This document shows positions 27,201 to 39,600 of a stretch of 64,000 nucleotides of DNA, in pieces; positions within the stretch are counted from its first letter, which is position 1, and each line of letters opens with the position of its first letter. The DNA comes from Volvox africanus (Eukaryota > Chlorophyta > Chlorophyceae > Chlamydomonadales > Volvocaceae): contig BSDZ01000031.1 of assembly GCA_030268105.1 (NCBI GenBank), forward strand, positions 682,001 through 746,000, given 5' to 3'. The notes under the pieces are model-generated. The model saw only the letters and a list, made by a program, of their open reading frames with translations, ran no database searches and was not told where the DNA came from. Made by a program: the position numbers and the translations under genes.

Positions 27201-30200
27201 CAGGGTGGGGAATGTATGGTAGGTTGGATGACACCCCACCGATAGTGAAGTCACATGAAAGACAGGGATTCCATGCATGTGATGATTTCAGCGTCCTTAC
27301 ATTCACCCTAATTCTCCTCTATCAGCTCCACACTCACAGCTATACCTTTTGGCAAACAACGCCGGTGGAGGTGGTGGTCTGAGTCACAATGTAGGCGAGG
27401 TTGGCAGCCGTAGTCTGGTGCCAGGAAAGGGGAGTACATAAAAGGAAGGGGAGGAAGAGGGGAAAGGGGGAATGATGAAAATGGAGTGGGCTTAGAAAAG
27501 GTTGCCCGTTGTACAACAGTGGTAAGATTAAGAGCTTTCCCCCTTGTTACGCACACATACACAGATCTCCCCCTACGCTAGCCTCTTGATAGGAAGGAAG
27601 GCTAGACTCTAAGATACTTCCATCATCCTTCTTCCAGAGCCACGAACGGAAATCTCAGCCCTCAAATACAGCCCGCAAAATCCACACAGACCAGCAGGCA
27701 GGTACCTCTGGTGTGATGATCACCGTCAGCAGCGTCTGGCCAATGAGAATGCGTGTAAGCAGGTCATCTCGCATCAGCTGGGTCATGTTGAGGAAGACGT
27801 TGTCGTACACCTGTCAGCGGGACGGTGTCAGGGGTGGCCGTGATATGCACCATGCATAGTGACCGGATAGTAAAGTGTTAGCGATTGTCCGCCTAAGAAA
27901 TTTCCGCCTAACAGCCGCCAAGAACCGATCGGAAGATGTCACCAGATTGCCGCTGGTCATCATACCGGATTTGTATTGGCTGTGTATGTAGATATACCCC
28001 AGGATACTACAGAGCTCGAGACCGTAGGCTCAATAAGACCAACTGTTGACTGTGAGAAATGTTATTACCATTATCATGCGGATGCTCGCATAAGAGGTTC
28101 AGGGTTTTAGGCTTCCGATACAGCATGACCATAACATGCCAACTGCGACATCTTTGTTTGATGCCCCATTGAGAGCTACAATGATGACACCAAGCAAAGG
28201 ACGTACCACATGCACAGGGGCGTTCCCTGGAGTAGACTGAGTGGTCACATTATAGTCATCGAGCTCCCGGATACCAGTATTATAGATGTCCTTGCGGTTC
28301 GCGTCAACGGTACTGCGCGTGATGTTGTCTGTCAGTACGATGGCGTCGTACCGAGGACCTGTACGGGCGACACACCGTTGTGTATGTGCGTGTACGTGCG
28401 TGTAAGCATGTGTAGGTCTGTATGTTTGTGCATGGGGTGCAGATGGTTAAGGGCTCCTAGAAAGCAATCGAACTTGTACGCCATACCACGTGACGTGAAA
28501 ATATGACCAGCCAGTCGGGATTCGAGCACGTAACCTCATGATGACGACCGGCGAGACCCTACACCAAACCCAAAAAGCCTTAGGCCTTCTCACCCAAAGG
28601 TGGAGGTGGACTACTTATGGGACGCGGTGGTAGTGCCGCTCCTGGAGGCCGTGGTGGGCGATAGAACAGCGGCTTTGGTGGCATATTTGGTGGTGGCGGC
28701 GGCGGCGACGGCTTGGGCCGCGGCAGCGGCGGCAAAGGCCTAGTATTGAGCGCCGTCATGTTAACCAGAGGCCCCGAAAATGATGCCAGGTTGGTCAATG
28801 GCTTGCGGTTGTCACCACGGCCGCCTGAGGCGAAGTTGTAGCCGATCAGGTGCACGGCGCCGCCACCTGCATAGGGTGCACAGGATAAGATCCAAATATG
28901 TCTGAGGGAGAGGGGACCGCATGTTCCCTCGTGTCAGCCGCGTGGTACTCTCGAGGGTCAGAGGAGCACTGACGAAAGATGGAACCCAAATCATTCAATA
29001 GGTAAGAAGAAGAACCCAAATGCTCTTCTGCTGTCGATACTCAAACCTTTGAACACACGGGTTTCGCAGTGCCATATCCAACGTGTGATGTCCCATACCA
29101 TGCGCGACATCAGCGTAACGACAAAACTTACCGATGGTGGGAAGCTCCAGAACCACGGCCTGCAATGGATCGACGGCTGATGAAAAAAGGATGGTGCCAA
29201 GGTTGCACCTGCGTGTGTAAAAGGGGGAGGTGTAATCGGGTTAATATTTTTGTCGTACAAGCGTTACCATATCCGTTCATATTGTTGTCGTACAGGGTAT
29301 AACCTTTTAGGAGCGAAATGGAACATGCCAGCGAAAAGGCCTCCCCTGCAGTCGTCGTACGTTAGGCAGTACCTAGTGCCGTACCTGATGTAGCGGGTGT
29401 GGTTAAGAGCGCGCCAACCGTCGGATCTTAGGTCCCCTAGGATACTCGACACCCGGTTGATGCGCTGATTCTCAGCCACGTCACCCTGTACAGGCATGGA
29501 GGGTAGGGAGGGCATGGAGGGTAGGGGGGGCAGGAAAAGGCAGTAGAAACCTCCCCGAACCATGAAGTGCTAATTTATAACCATCACAGGGAATCCCAGT
29601 TCCGCTTTTCCCGCCTTGCTTCTTCATCCCTGTCCCTAACTTAAACATACCTCCGCTGTACGATAAAAAGTGCGCTTTATAACACTAACAACTTAAAACT
29701 TAGCTTCAAGATCTTACCGTGTAAAGCTGCAGATTGACTGCACCCGTTAGGGTGGTCAAAAGGGACGTCAACTTGCCGTCTGTCACACCGTCCGTAAATA
29801 TAATGGACAAAACAGTAGACTTGGACCGGACCAGCGCCGTCAGGTTCGACAAGTAGGCTGCGGCGAGACGTGACAAAGTGGTGTCGAAGGCCACATGCAC
29901 GAGCGCGCCGTTGACGGGTACCGGCCAAGGGGTCGCTGGGGAGCCCAAGTCACTGATACCGTCCTGCACACCAGTGGTTTAGGTAGAGTGCATTGGTATG
30001 CTTTTGGGGAGTTGGAGGGTTAGGTGTGAGGTATGATGCGGGCGGGGGCGACATTCCGATTTGGATATCCAGTCGGGACAGGGATGTGTGGGAAGAATCA
30101 CATCACATCATATCACATCATATGAGATTAATGCTCTCGGGAGCAACTCGGTGAAGTATGAAATTGAATGAAATAGATACTCTCATTATCGCACATTGAA

Positions 30201-31872
30201 ACATAAACCATGAAAAAAACATTTGGAAGGGCCCCCCTTTCCGTTGCCACAAGTGTTCATCCGGGGATCACAACTCTCATTTGAAAATCATATCTGCTGC
30301 AGGTTGACAGGTGGTGCACAACGTGAATGTTGTACAATGTTTGGAATTGTACACACGGACACAACTTTGAGGTGCGAAGCAAGAAGCACAACACATGTTT
30401 GACATCTCCATAAGCCTTTTCGGCACTCAACTACTGCAGTACATAAATGACTCACCAGCAGACTCTGCTTGAAGTCGGCATCTGGTAGTATGGATGAATC
30501 TGACAGGAAGATTGTTCGCGGTATGCGGCCCCCAAAGGGTGCTAGGGGTGGGCTGTAAGGGGTGGTGGCACCACCGGCGACCGGATGACGCGTACCGACA
30601 GGAAAACAAAGTAGCAGGGGAGCAGGAAGGACAGGCGTTCGTGAGCGCTGAACGACTGCTGTATCGCTGTGTCAATATCCGCAAAACAGTTGAGGCCTTC
30701 TGATCCGCAGATGTCCAGTTTCCAGGTCATCATCCCGGATATTAGCCATAGATAACCCTCCCCCCTCTTGCTATACCACGACGAGTAAACCCCGCTAGCT
30801 ATTCCGGGCGTCTGTCGATGTAAACACTCTACACCTTAGGGTGGCTCCGAACCCTAGAGCCGTCCTCTAAACCCCAACCCAAAACACACTGTGAATATAT
30901 GCGTGGACAGATTGCAGATACTGTGTACAGATTGAAATATAAGGAATTGCAGACGAGTTTTTCGTACAAATCCCTGCATCCATACACACGGCCGTACTGC
31001 CTTTTGAAAGTTCACAAAACCGTCCGCCACACATCCGTAGATCGTGCAGTATATCCGTACGGCTCACCTCGGCGGGGATGGAGTGGTGTATGGCGGCGGT
31101 GGCGGCAGCATATCATTCCCATACACCGCCGCCAGCGTCGCTGTCGATATCAGTCGCTGCATTGCGTTGGGATTGGTGAAGCTGCTGGCGTAGCCACCCG
31201 AAGTGAAGTCGTATCCCACCTGCACGTATATGGTTTCGGAGATTGTACGGCACTTGTAGGCTTCACGGGACTCGCGATTAGGAGAGTGAGTGGTGTGGGG
31301 ATTGCGAGTGCTTTCAATAATAAAAATTTCTTTGATTATTTTTTACAATAAAGTTGTACGTCATGTATAATTTCTATTATATTTTATATACACATATATT
31401 TAATGTTATGTTTACATCATCGGCCAGCCACCGACTCACCAATCGTAGTAATCCTGCTCCACTTCGCAACTCCCACACCGCCCCCTCCGCCGGCATGCCG
31501 TCAACCAACAGCACTTGCCGACCCACATTGCACGAAATAGCTGACGTGAAATTAGCTGGCTGAGGGGACAGGAGGGCGAGGAAGTTCGAGAAAGGAAGAG
31601 GCAGAGGAGGAAGGAGGGAAAGAGAAAGAGGAAGAGCTCAGGCATTTTTAAATTGTGAACAACCTAAGTATAGTAATAGTTTAATGTGAGACTTTGCAGA
31701 CGCGACTGATTTTAACTCATCGAGGATAACCCATAGGCTAAAAGTACGACCGCACGGCACACACTGGCAGCTGCTTTCCTCTGTAACTGTACGTACCCAA
31801 CGGCCTCCACTCTTCCGCAGCCCTCCTCCCTTACCCCCTTCTCTCCCCCTCACATTAGACATACACAAACAC

Positions 31873-31921
<49 letters not shown>

Positions 31922-34900
31922 AACACAAGCACATACACATACACACACGGTCGTACATTCATTGTGGTTGTGAAAAGGGGGATTCCAAGCAGGTTTGAGT
32001 AGTCGCTGAAGGGCGCCGCCGTGAGGCTACCGGTGCTCATTGTCCGCTGCAGGGAGGGAGGGAGGGAGGGAGGCCGTGACGGACGGAAGGCAAAATTAAA
32101 GGTGGACGGTTCAGGGTTAAACAGCTCCCCACATCCATCCCCTCTTCCCCCCCCCTCCCGCTTCTATACCTTGGTGCACACAACAGTGAGGTTGGTAAGG
32201 GTGCTGACCGCACTCGACAAAGCCGCATCTGAGGTCTCCGGAGTTACCACTATCGCCAGCATCAGCCGGGTCCTACCTGCCAGTTGCTTAGTCAGGAGCT
32301 GAAGAGGGAATTAGGGAGGGAGGCAGAGTCGGATTTGGTTAGTACTGCAGCCAGTTGAGCAACGGTGGATGTCGGTATCAAATCCTGGAGTTGATCGGCC
32401 GCTTCCCCCCCTGAATAGGAAAACTGATCCCCTGCCAGAACCCCGCCTTGTGATCCACGACCAAACTGACGCCCCGACGATCACGTTCGTCCTCCTCCTG
32501 CCTGCGGCCCCTTTCCCAACGTTCCACTTCAGCTTTATATCTTCGATCTTCGTACTGTACGGCTGAAAGTGTAGGACACACGTACCAGTTTGTTTGCCTG
32601 TGAAAGGGCAATTAAGGTGTTGTCGAAGACTGTCATGGTGGCCGCCGAAGTGGGCGCTGTAACGCTGTTTACATTGCCCTTTCCCAGCAGAGACAGCACC
32701 GCCAGCTTCAGTTGGGCCTTACGAAGGGAGTCCTGTCCCGTGGTACTGACGGCGTCGGTGAGCAATATGTGCTGAGTTGAAACGGCTGGGGGAAAATGAG
32801 GCAAATACGGGAAAAACCTGTGCGTGTCGTATAGTACTTAGAAAGGGTAAGCGTGCGCTTGTTTAGGATTGCCAATTATGGATCATTTCGCATCCATTTG
32901 TATTCATTGTGAAAGAGAGTTCACTTAGGCTATGAGGAAGAGCTGACGGTTACGAGGCAGTTATTGTACGGCATATCCTAGTTGATTTCGATGAATGTTA
33001 CAAGCGCGCACCTGGAGAAGGCGGCGGCTTCGATGGCGCGCGCGGTGGCGGTGAGGGTGGCGGTGGCGGCGGCGCCGGCGGTTGGGGTGGCGGTGGCGGC
33101 CGGGGTGGTGGCGGCGGCGGGGACGGCGGCACAAACACCGTAATTTTGGCCCAGTCGTTGACTCGTTGATTGGCTGTACAACAGAGAGGCCAGGAAAGGG
33201 AGAGTATGTGCCAAAGGAGGTGATGCTGTAGGCATCACATGCCGTACAACGAAATGCGCCGTACTTCATGGATGATGAGTTTTTACAGAAGAACATCATG
33301 ATGGTGGCCGAATCCCCGACCCTAAACAGCATTAGCTGAAATGATAAAAGACGTAAACTCCATCGGTCTTCTGAGAGAAGCGAGGACACGTACGAACGGT
33401 ACACTGGATGTACTAACGGTTTTGTGCTTCCAGTGCAGGGAGGGCGGGCTTGGAGGCGGCTGCAGTGTGTGTATTCTTGTGTGTTTGTATGTGTGTAGTT
33501 ACTATCTGAGTGTCGTACTTACGTACGTAGGGTCACCTGTGTGGATGCTGGGCCTTGGACGGGCCGTTCCAAAAATCTGGGCGCTTGCTTTCCTTCGGCC
33601 CAATGGCTCGACCCATGGCCCCAGCAGTTCATTGAGATATCAGTGTGTGTGTTTGTGTGGTGAGGATTGGTAGCGAACAAGCTAAAGAAAGACGCGAGAA
33701 AGACACAAAACAGCTCTGTCGTACAGCCACGAAAGCCGCCGTCAGGAAATGACTTGCCGCATCAGCCACCAGCGAATCCCCTCCTCTCCGGAACCCGGTC
33801 CGAAACTCCTACCTCCTAGATGCTAGCTGCTTTAACGTCATAAAAATTCGTACTTGTCAGCACAGTAATGTTTCTTCGTGTTCGCTAAACTTCTTGTTCA
33901 TGGATTTTCCCATTCGAAGACATACTCCAACGTCTGTACTCACTTCCAAAGCTGAAGTCGTATCCCATCAGTTTGACTATACCGCCGCCGGGCGTGTTGA
34001 AGACCATAACGGGACAGCTGCCATCGCTGGCGACGTACCACCGTGTACCTGTACGGTGTGTGTGTGGTGGTGGTGGGTATACAGGTAACACGTTGTCACT
34101 GCATACATAAATATACACATTTCGTACGAAAACAGGTCGCATAAGCACATGTCGTACATACACACATCACGTAAGGCACACTCACCAAGAGTACAGCGGA
34201 AGCTTTGGACCCGCGATCCAGCTGCACTGAAAGAGAACAGCGATGACTGAAGACCGTTATAATTGAATTGTGTGATGGCCGGGCTCTTCATGTCCGACTG
34301 TGCAAGTGAAGCAGGGAGGCATCGTCCGCGAGGGAGGCAACCCCATGATGTTGTACAAATGCAACCGACGTGTCTGTTAACCTAATGATTCAGATGAACA
34401 CTTTTGGACACTAAACAACTTAACCTATGATAGTAGATTGGAAAAAGAAAGTCCAATAACTCCCGTCCCCTCCCCCTTCTCCTTCTCTCCCTTTCTCCCT
34501 CTCTCCCTGTATCCTTCTTCCGGTTCTCAGATCACTCACCCCATTACAGTTCGGGAATGCTGATAAAAACGGTGTCAAGTACGTGTTGTAATCTGAGGGA
34601 GTGGTGTCCAATGTGACCAGGAGCACCATCATAGAGCCTGGGTTGTCGACCAAGCTGACTAGGATGTCTATGTCGGACTGTAGCAGGAGGAGTGCGGAAA
34701 GGGGAGTGGATGGAAGCGATCCTCTAGCCGTGGATGAACTCATCATCCGCCAAAACCAACCCTTGTGTAACGGTATTACAACAAGAACCGCTAACTGTTA
34801 ACCTAACATTTATTACCGCCTTACCCCGCTGTGATATAGATGTATGCCATCTTCCTTACAATTCATCAACTCCCTCTATTCCGGTTCCCTTGTTTCCCTC

Positions 34901-36489
34901 TCCCTCTCCGATTTCCCCATGTCCCTGGGTCTTGTGAATACTTAAAATTCTTTCCCACACATTAACATACCCATGCCTATCTCGTCCGCTTTCATCCTCA
35001 CGTCTCACCTCTGCCAAGGAATCAAACGTGTTGGTCATCATGATATGCGTCTTCGCGCTCAGTGCCAGAATTGGCGGCCGGAAATTCACGATGTTCAACG
35101 TGTTACTTGGGAGGAGGAGCTGTCCGCAAAGCAAGGGGGATTGTCCGGTCGTATACAACTCGTAAATCGTACAAATATGACGATAAAGCGTACAATTTCA
35201 AAATTTATATGCGCGGTCACATGTTACGTATACGCCATGAGGCTTAACCCGTTGAGACTTACAGTAGCGCGCAGTGTAGGCTGACTGCTTAACAATCCTT
35301 AGATACGGGTCTTCAAGGAAACATTTTATATTTTAAAATGCGTTGTTTGGTTGTAGGTGCTTTTTATTTCCTTATAGAGCCGCGCGAGGTCGAGGTCCTG
35401 CTTCTTCTCGTGCAGCCATATGAAACCTATTTCACATTCAATATTAAAATGTAAAAGCTTTTGAATGGGCTTCATTACGTGAAACCTAAAAAAGGTATTG
35501 AGAAGGGCTTTTGATTTGGCGGGGAACAGGCGCCGACGAGCTCGAAAGGGTGGGTCCAACGGCCCTAAAACGCAAACCCAAAACGCACCGAAGCTGCATC
35601 GGAATATCCAACACACGCAAATACGCTTTTTGAGAAGGACTATGGCGGACTATCTTCATGCTTCCCTCCTGTCTGTTAAAACGCTTGCTATGGGACCGCG
35701 GCCCTTCCACGATCGCAAAAGCCTATCGCATCGCCGCGAACGCTCGCCGCGACCTGACGGATCGCGTGCGGGAACGGTGGCCATCACCAGCTGAATGTTA
35801 AAATGCAACATTACATGGCGTTGTCCGAAACCCTAAAAAAATTCCGAATCTAAAACGGGCTCGCAAGCTGGCGCATACTGCTCCCCCAGCCGCTAATAGG
35901 ATAGCATTTATCATGCGTTCAGAGAAACCCATAAAACACCAAAAGTTTCAACCTGTTGGTAAAGGTTAATGATTATATCCCGCTGGCTGTCTGGGATCGC
36001 AGCCTACTCCTGAGACCAGCTATCCATCCAGCTTTATCTGCTGTCCAAGCCCAGACCTCCGGCCAAACCCTAAAAGGAGCTTATCAAGCCAACAGCAGCA
36101 AAGCCACATGCCCCTGCCAAGTCCTTCACACCTCTGCGGTACGAATGTCCCCGGCCCCGCTATCCCCCCTTCCATACATAACGCTAAATTTCCCGACTGC
36201 CCCGAACACCAGCTTGCTCACTTGGTGCCCATGCGAATTGATACATAATAAATTGACTCCCCTATTTCCCCCCCTGGTTTCCGCGAGTCTCTCGACTCCA
36301 TCACCTCACCTTGAGCGCATTTGCGAAGGTCGTCTTTCGCTGTAGATCACCCCCGTCAGAGGAAGCCGCATCGTTGTAGAATGCGACCGGTACCAAGGAG
36401 GGAACGGCAACCTGAGCGGCTGTCCTTTGGATTCCGTGCAACAAGGCCAGGAGCGCGCAGAGCGCCAGAGCCGGTGCCAGGCGCGGCAT
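24206..36489 (-). CDS. Secreted protein of five alpha/beta modules joined by proline-rich linkers
   Basis: I do not recognise this family. The 26 exons, in transcript order, are 36489-36310, 35119-35009, 34677-34540, 34297-34186, 34048-33944, 33173-33012, 32785-32586, 32298-32170, 32046-31957, 31559-31440, 31219-31068, 30552-30456, 29963-29718, 29485-29385, 29208-29132, 28866-28594, 28358-28207, 27810-27706, 27414-27346, 27027-26856, 26690-26497, 26186-25964, 25435-25296, 25118-24999, 24780-24608, 24353-24206. All join in phase: 1262 residues plus TAG. Residues 1-25 form a signal peptide (MPRLAPALALCALLALLHG then QRTAA). Five modules of about 200 residues follow, each with a first hydrophobic strand ending in Asp (e.g. 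HILLTDAVS), a VFDNT-like segment, a second strand (e.g. LSIIFTDGVTD), a Cys, and a closing strand pair of type VVAEYTTPGGG..VGYDF. Linkers are Pro/Ser-rich, as in volvocine wall proteins, suggesting an extracellular-matrix role. The fold resembles von Willebrand A or glutamine-amidotransferase-like domains. Confidence 0.85.
31860..31947. repeat. ACACAT hexanucleotide repeat
   Basis: About fourteen ACACAT/ACATAC units lie in the intron between the exons at 32046-31957 and 31559-31440 of the modular secreted-protein gene, just beyond the donor. Read as protein it gives alternating Met-Cys or Tyr-Val, which is not coding. Confidence 0.9.
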
Positions 36490-36620
36490 GTTGTCGACAC
36501 CCCTAGCCTGTGTATTGCGGGCAAGCGAGGACGCGCCACGTGGAATTCAAACACCACCTGAGAAAGATCGTCGCGAAATAAGGTGGCCTACAGATACTGG
36601 AGTGAGTTTTGAGAGCGGTT
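36490..36620. promoter_or_regulatory. Short divergent promoter region with CACGTG box
   Basis: Only 131 bp separate the minus-strand ATG of the modular secreted protein (36489) from the proposed plus-strand ATG of the cyclic-nucleotide-binding protein (36621), so both 5' UTRs and core promoters must fit here or overlap. A palindromic CACGTG (G-box/E-box type) lies at 36537-36542, near the middle. I see no convincing TATA box. The assignment depends on the plus-strand start, which is inferred. Confidence 0.5.
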
Positions 36621-39600
36621 ATGAATTCTGCAAGGGGCAAGGAGCAACCGCCGGCGGCGATGCTTGAGGTGCGTCAGCAGCAACTCACATTTTCAGGCGA
36701 ACGTAAATGGCAAGTTTAACGTATTGTGATGGATCGCATAATGATATTCAGATTTTGAGATTTTATCTGGCAGGATGGAGCATCCCGGTATATAGCCATC
36801 CGACATCAGATTGGTGGTCGCGAACCCGAAAACATGGTTTTATCATGCTACAATCACCTTGCATTCTTTTGCACTAAACATAAATTACAAAGAAAGCCTC
36901 TCACACTAAGCGGCAAGGCCGTTGCGAAATGCGCAAGCGCAGTCTAGATAACAACGAATCCGTGAAGTGCATAGAACAAATTGCGGAATAGATCAAAATG
37001 AATCTCTTGCATGTAAGGATATGGCATTGGTCGGCAACGATTAATATGCCATATTGTTGTCCGACCTCAGGGAACAACTCCAGAGCAACTCTCCAGATAA
37101 CCATTGGATCTCATGTGTCCTTGCATTTAACAGAACATCTGCAAAGCTTACCCGCTTGATGCCACACACTTGATCCGTAGAGTCCACAATCCGTCCCTAT
37201 ATATGCGCCTTCTTCAGGCGCTAAAGGTTGCAAAAGCTATTAGTATATCAGCGAAGCAGCCCACATCTCTACTTACATATTCAAGACCGGTCATATTAGC
37301 AATTGATAACGATCAAGTGTGGTTCGTAGTAAAATTGCAATGGCGGGCGCTGGTGATAGTAAGTAAACGAACCTTCCCGCCAAGTCCTGCGATAACTGTT
37401 AGATTTCAAGGGCACAATTAAAATTTAAGCAAAGCTGCTGTGTTTAAAATCCGTATCAGGGCTTTTCCGGCCTCCGCGGTGTGCTGTTCGTTACAAGGTC
37501 AATGTCTAGCTGCCGATAACGCCAGCTAAGTAAGCACATGGCAGGAAAAAATTGCTTGATTACTGTGTTAAGAGGCTTATAACAGCTGATTATAACAAAT
37601 GGTAATAGCGGTTTTGATGTGGCATTTGCGGTTAGGCCATACTTAATAGTTCGAGGATCGATGAAGGTAGGATTGGCATCTTCCCAAAACGATTCACGGA
37701 ACATGTACCTAGAGGATATATAAATCCGTATTCATGCTCATGCAGTGTGGAATGGATTTCCGAGAACAATTTTGCAAGGTATAAGGCTCTCAAACCGTTA
37801 GTTCCGCACACGAAACGTTCCAGGGGTCCACGATGTTTGACATTATATAGAATCCTACCTTAGTTCATCTTTGCTCAGTGAAAGGGAATCAATATTTGCG
37901 CATGACACGTTCGAAGGCGTTGAATTTCGGCAACCAAGAAACCATGCTGCTTGTTCGATAGGACTTTTCATCCCTGTAGGAATCCTTATGATATAACCTA
38001 TGACAAATGAGGGAAAATTGGCGGCTGAGACCGCACTAATTTCAGATGCTGTATCACTTATCACTAAGGATCGTGCGGCTAGGAGGAACGCAACGCGCGA
38101 CGAGGTAGCAGGATGGATTTTATCATCTCCAGAATCTCGGACGTCGGAGCAGGTGCGAAAATAAGAGTTTGGGCCATCGCATCATGGGATAGGTCAGGGG
38201 GAGGAGCAGACGGAACTGACTCTTATAAAAACATTAAATGTAATCAGAAGCTCTTTCAAATCTCAAGACAGAACATTTGCAGCGACCGACTTTACGGCTT
38301 ATATCTAGCAGCAGGTAGCATGCCTACAGACGCGCACGCTTTCCGACCCTATTTCAACCTTTTCTAATCAAGACGACTCCCACAGACGTCTTTCTGTAAT
38401 GATACGGGCATCAGGCCGTGTTGCCTAGACCCTAGTCCTAGACCCTGTCCTGTGCAGGGACGCCGCTACCTGCAGCAAAGTCCCTCGCAGCAGAACCCCA
38501 CCCCCCTTCGCAGCTCTCCACGCAACCTTCCAATATGCGTTACGCGTCATCTTCCCTAACATTAGGAAGCACGTGCAATTGCTCGACCACGTTACTTGCC
38601 GTGCAAACTAGGCAGCCCAACGGGATCCCGCCCCCTTTGGTCTGGATGCAGACTCGATTTCTAGTTCTGTATTCTTATCGGTCACTCTGTACCTCTTCAC
38701 TCCGTACCCCTTCAAACACACACACCACATATACTCGTATACACACACAAATTTCCCCCCGCTCCCGGCGTCTTACTTATATCTGTCAAGTGGATGCCTT
38801 TTAAGTGGTGATTTGATTCAGGCAGCGCATGTTTTCGGTACCTGACGTGTACAGCTTCTTTTGCCAGGCTGCCAGCATTGTGAGGCACACGCATGCAAAA
38901 AAGATTATTATACACGTGAAACATCTGGGATCCATGTCTGGATCCATACCTGGATTCGCTCCCCAATATCATAGGAGGCATTCCAATTAGTCTGGCATAG
39001 TATGACGTGTAGGTATTATGTATTTTGAGACACATGGTGTGTTTTTTGACGATGTCGACGGCGCACGTCCATGGGAACATTGACGTGCTTTGTTTCACAT
39101 GGTGTAGGTGTCTTCCATCGTGTCGCTCTTGTCGCTTTTCCCGAAGCTTCGCACGGCCGGGGAGGCATGCCTGGCATCGCTGGCCCGTCAGGTGAGCCGA
39201 GCGTGTGTGTATTGGACCAAGCCTCCGTGACGCATAGGCCAGGAATGCAGGCAGTGTGCACCGCATACACGCATCGTACACCAAGCCCGGGCCCTTGCAC
39301 GCCGGGTTTGTCCCGGGCCTGCGCCACTTGGTGCAAACCCTTCCTTGGGGAAAGGTTATGAGTAGTGCAAATCCACGTAATAAAAATCCGTGAAGGTAAA
39401 TCGAATAAGGTCATTAAACATTGGTGTGGGAAATATGCACACCAATACACCCACCCACTCACACAACCCATCATCCCCACATACACATATGCACACGGTC
39501 TTTGACAACCTCTTCTCCATTACCGAACCCCAATATACACATATACACATACATACATACATACATAAAAAATTCCTACAACCATGCACATGTGCGAACG

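Noticed and set aside
31638..31958. Minus-strand frame rich in Met-Cys dipeptides
   Set aside because: It translates the ACACAT microsatellite within an intron and overlaps a donor that is in phase for the modular protein.
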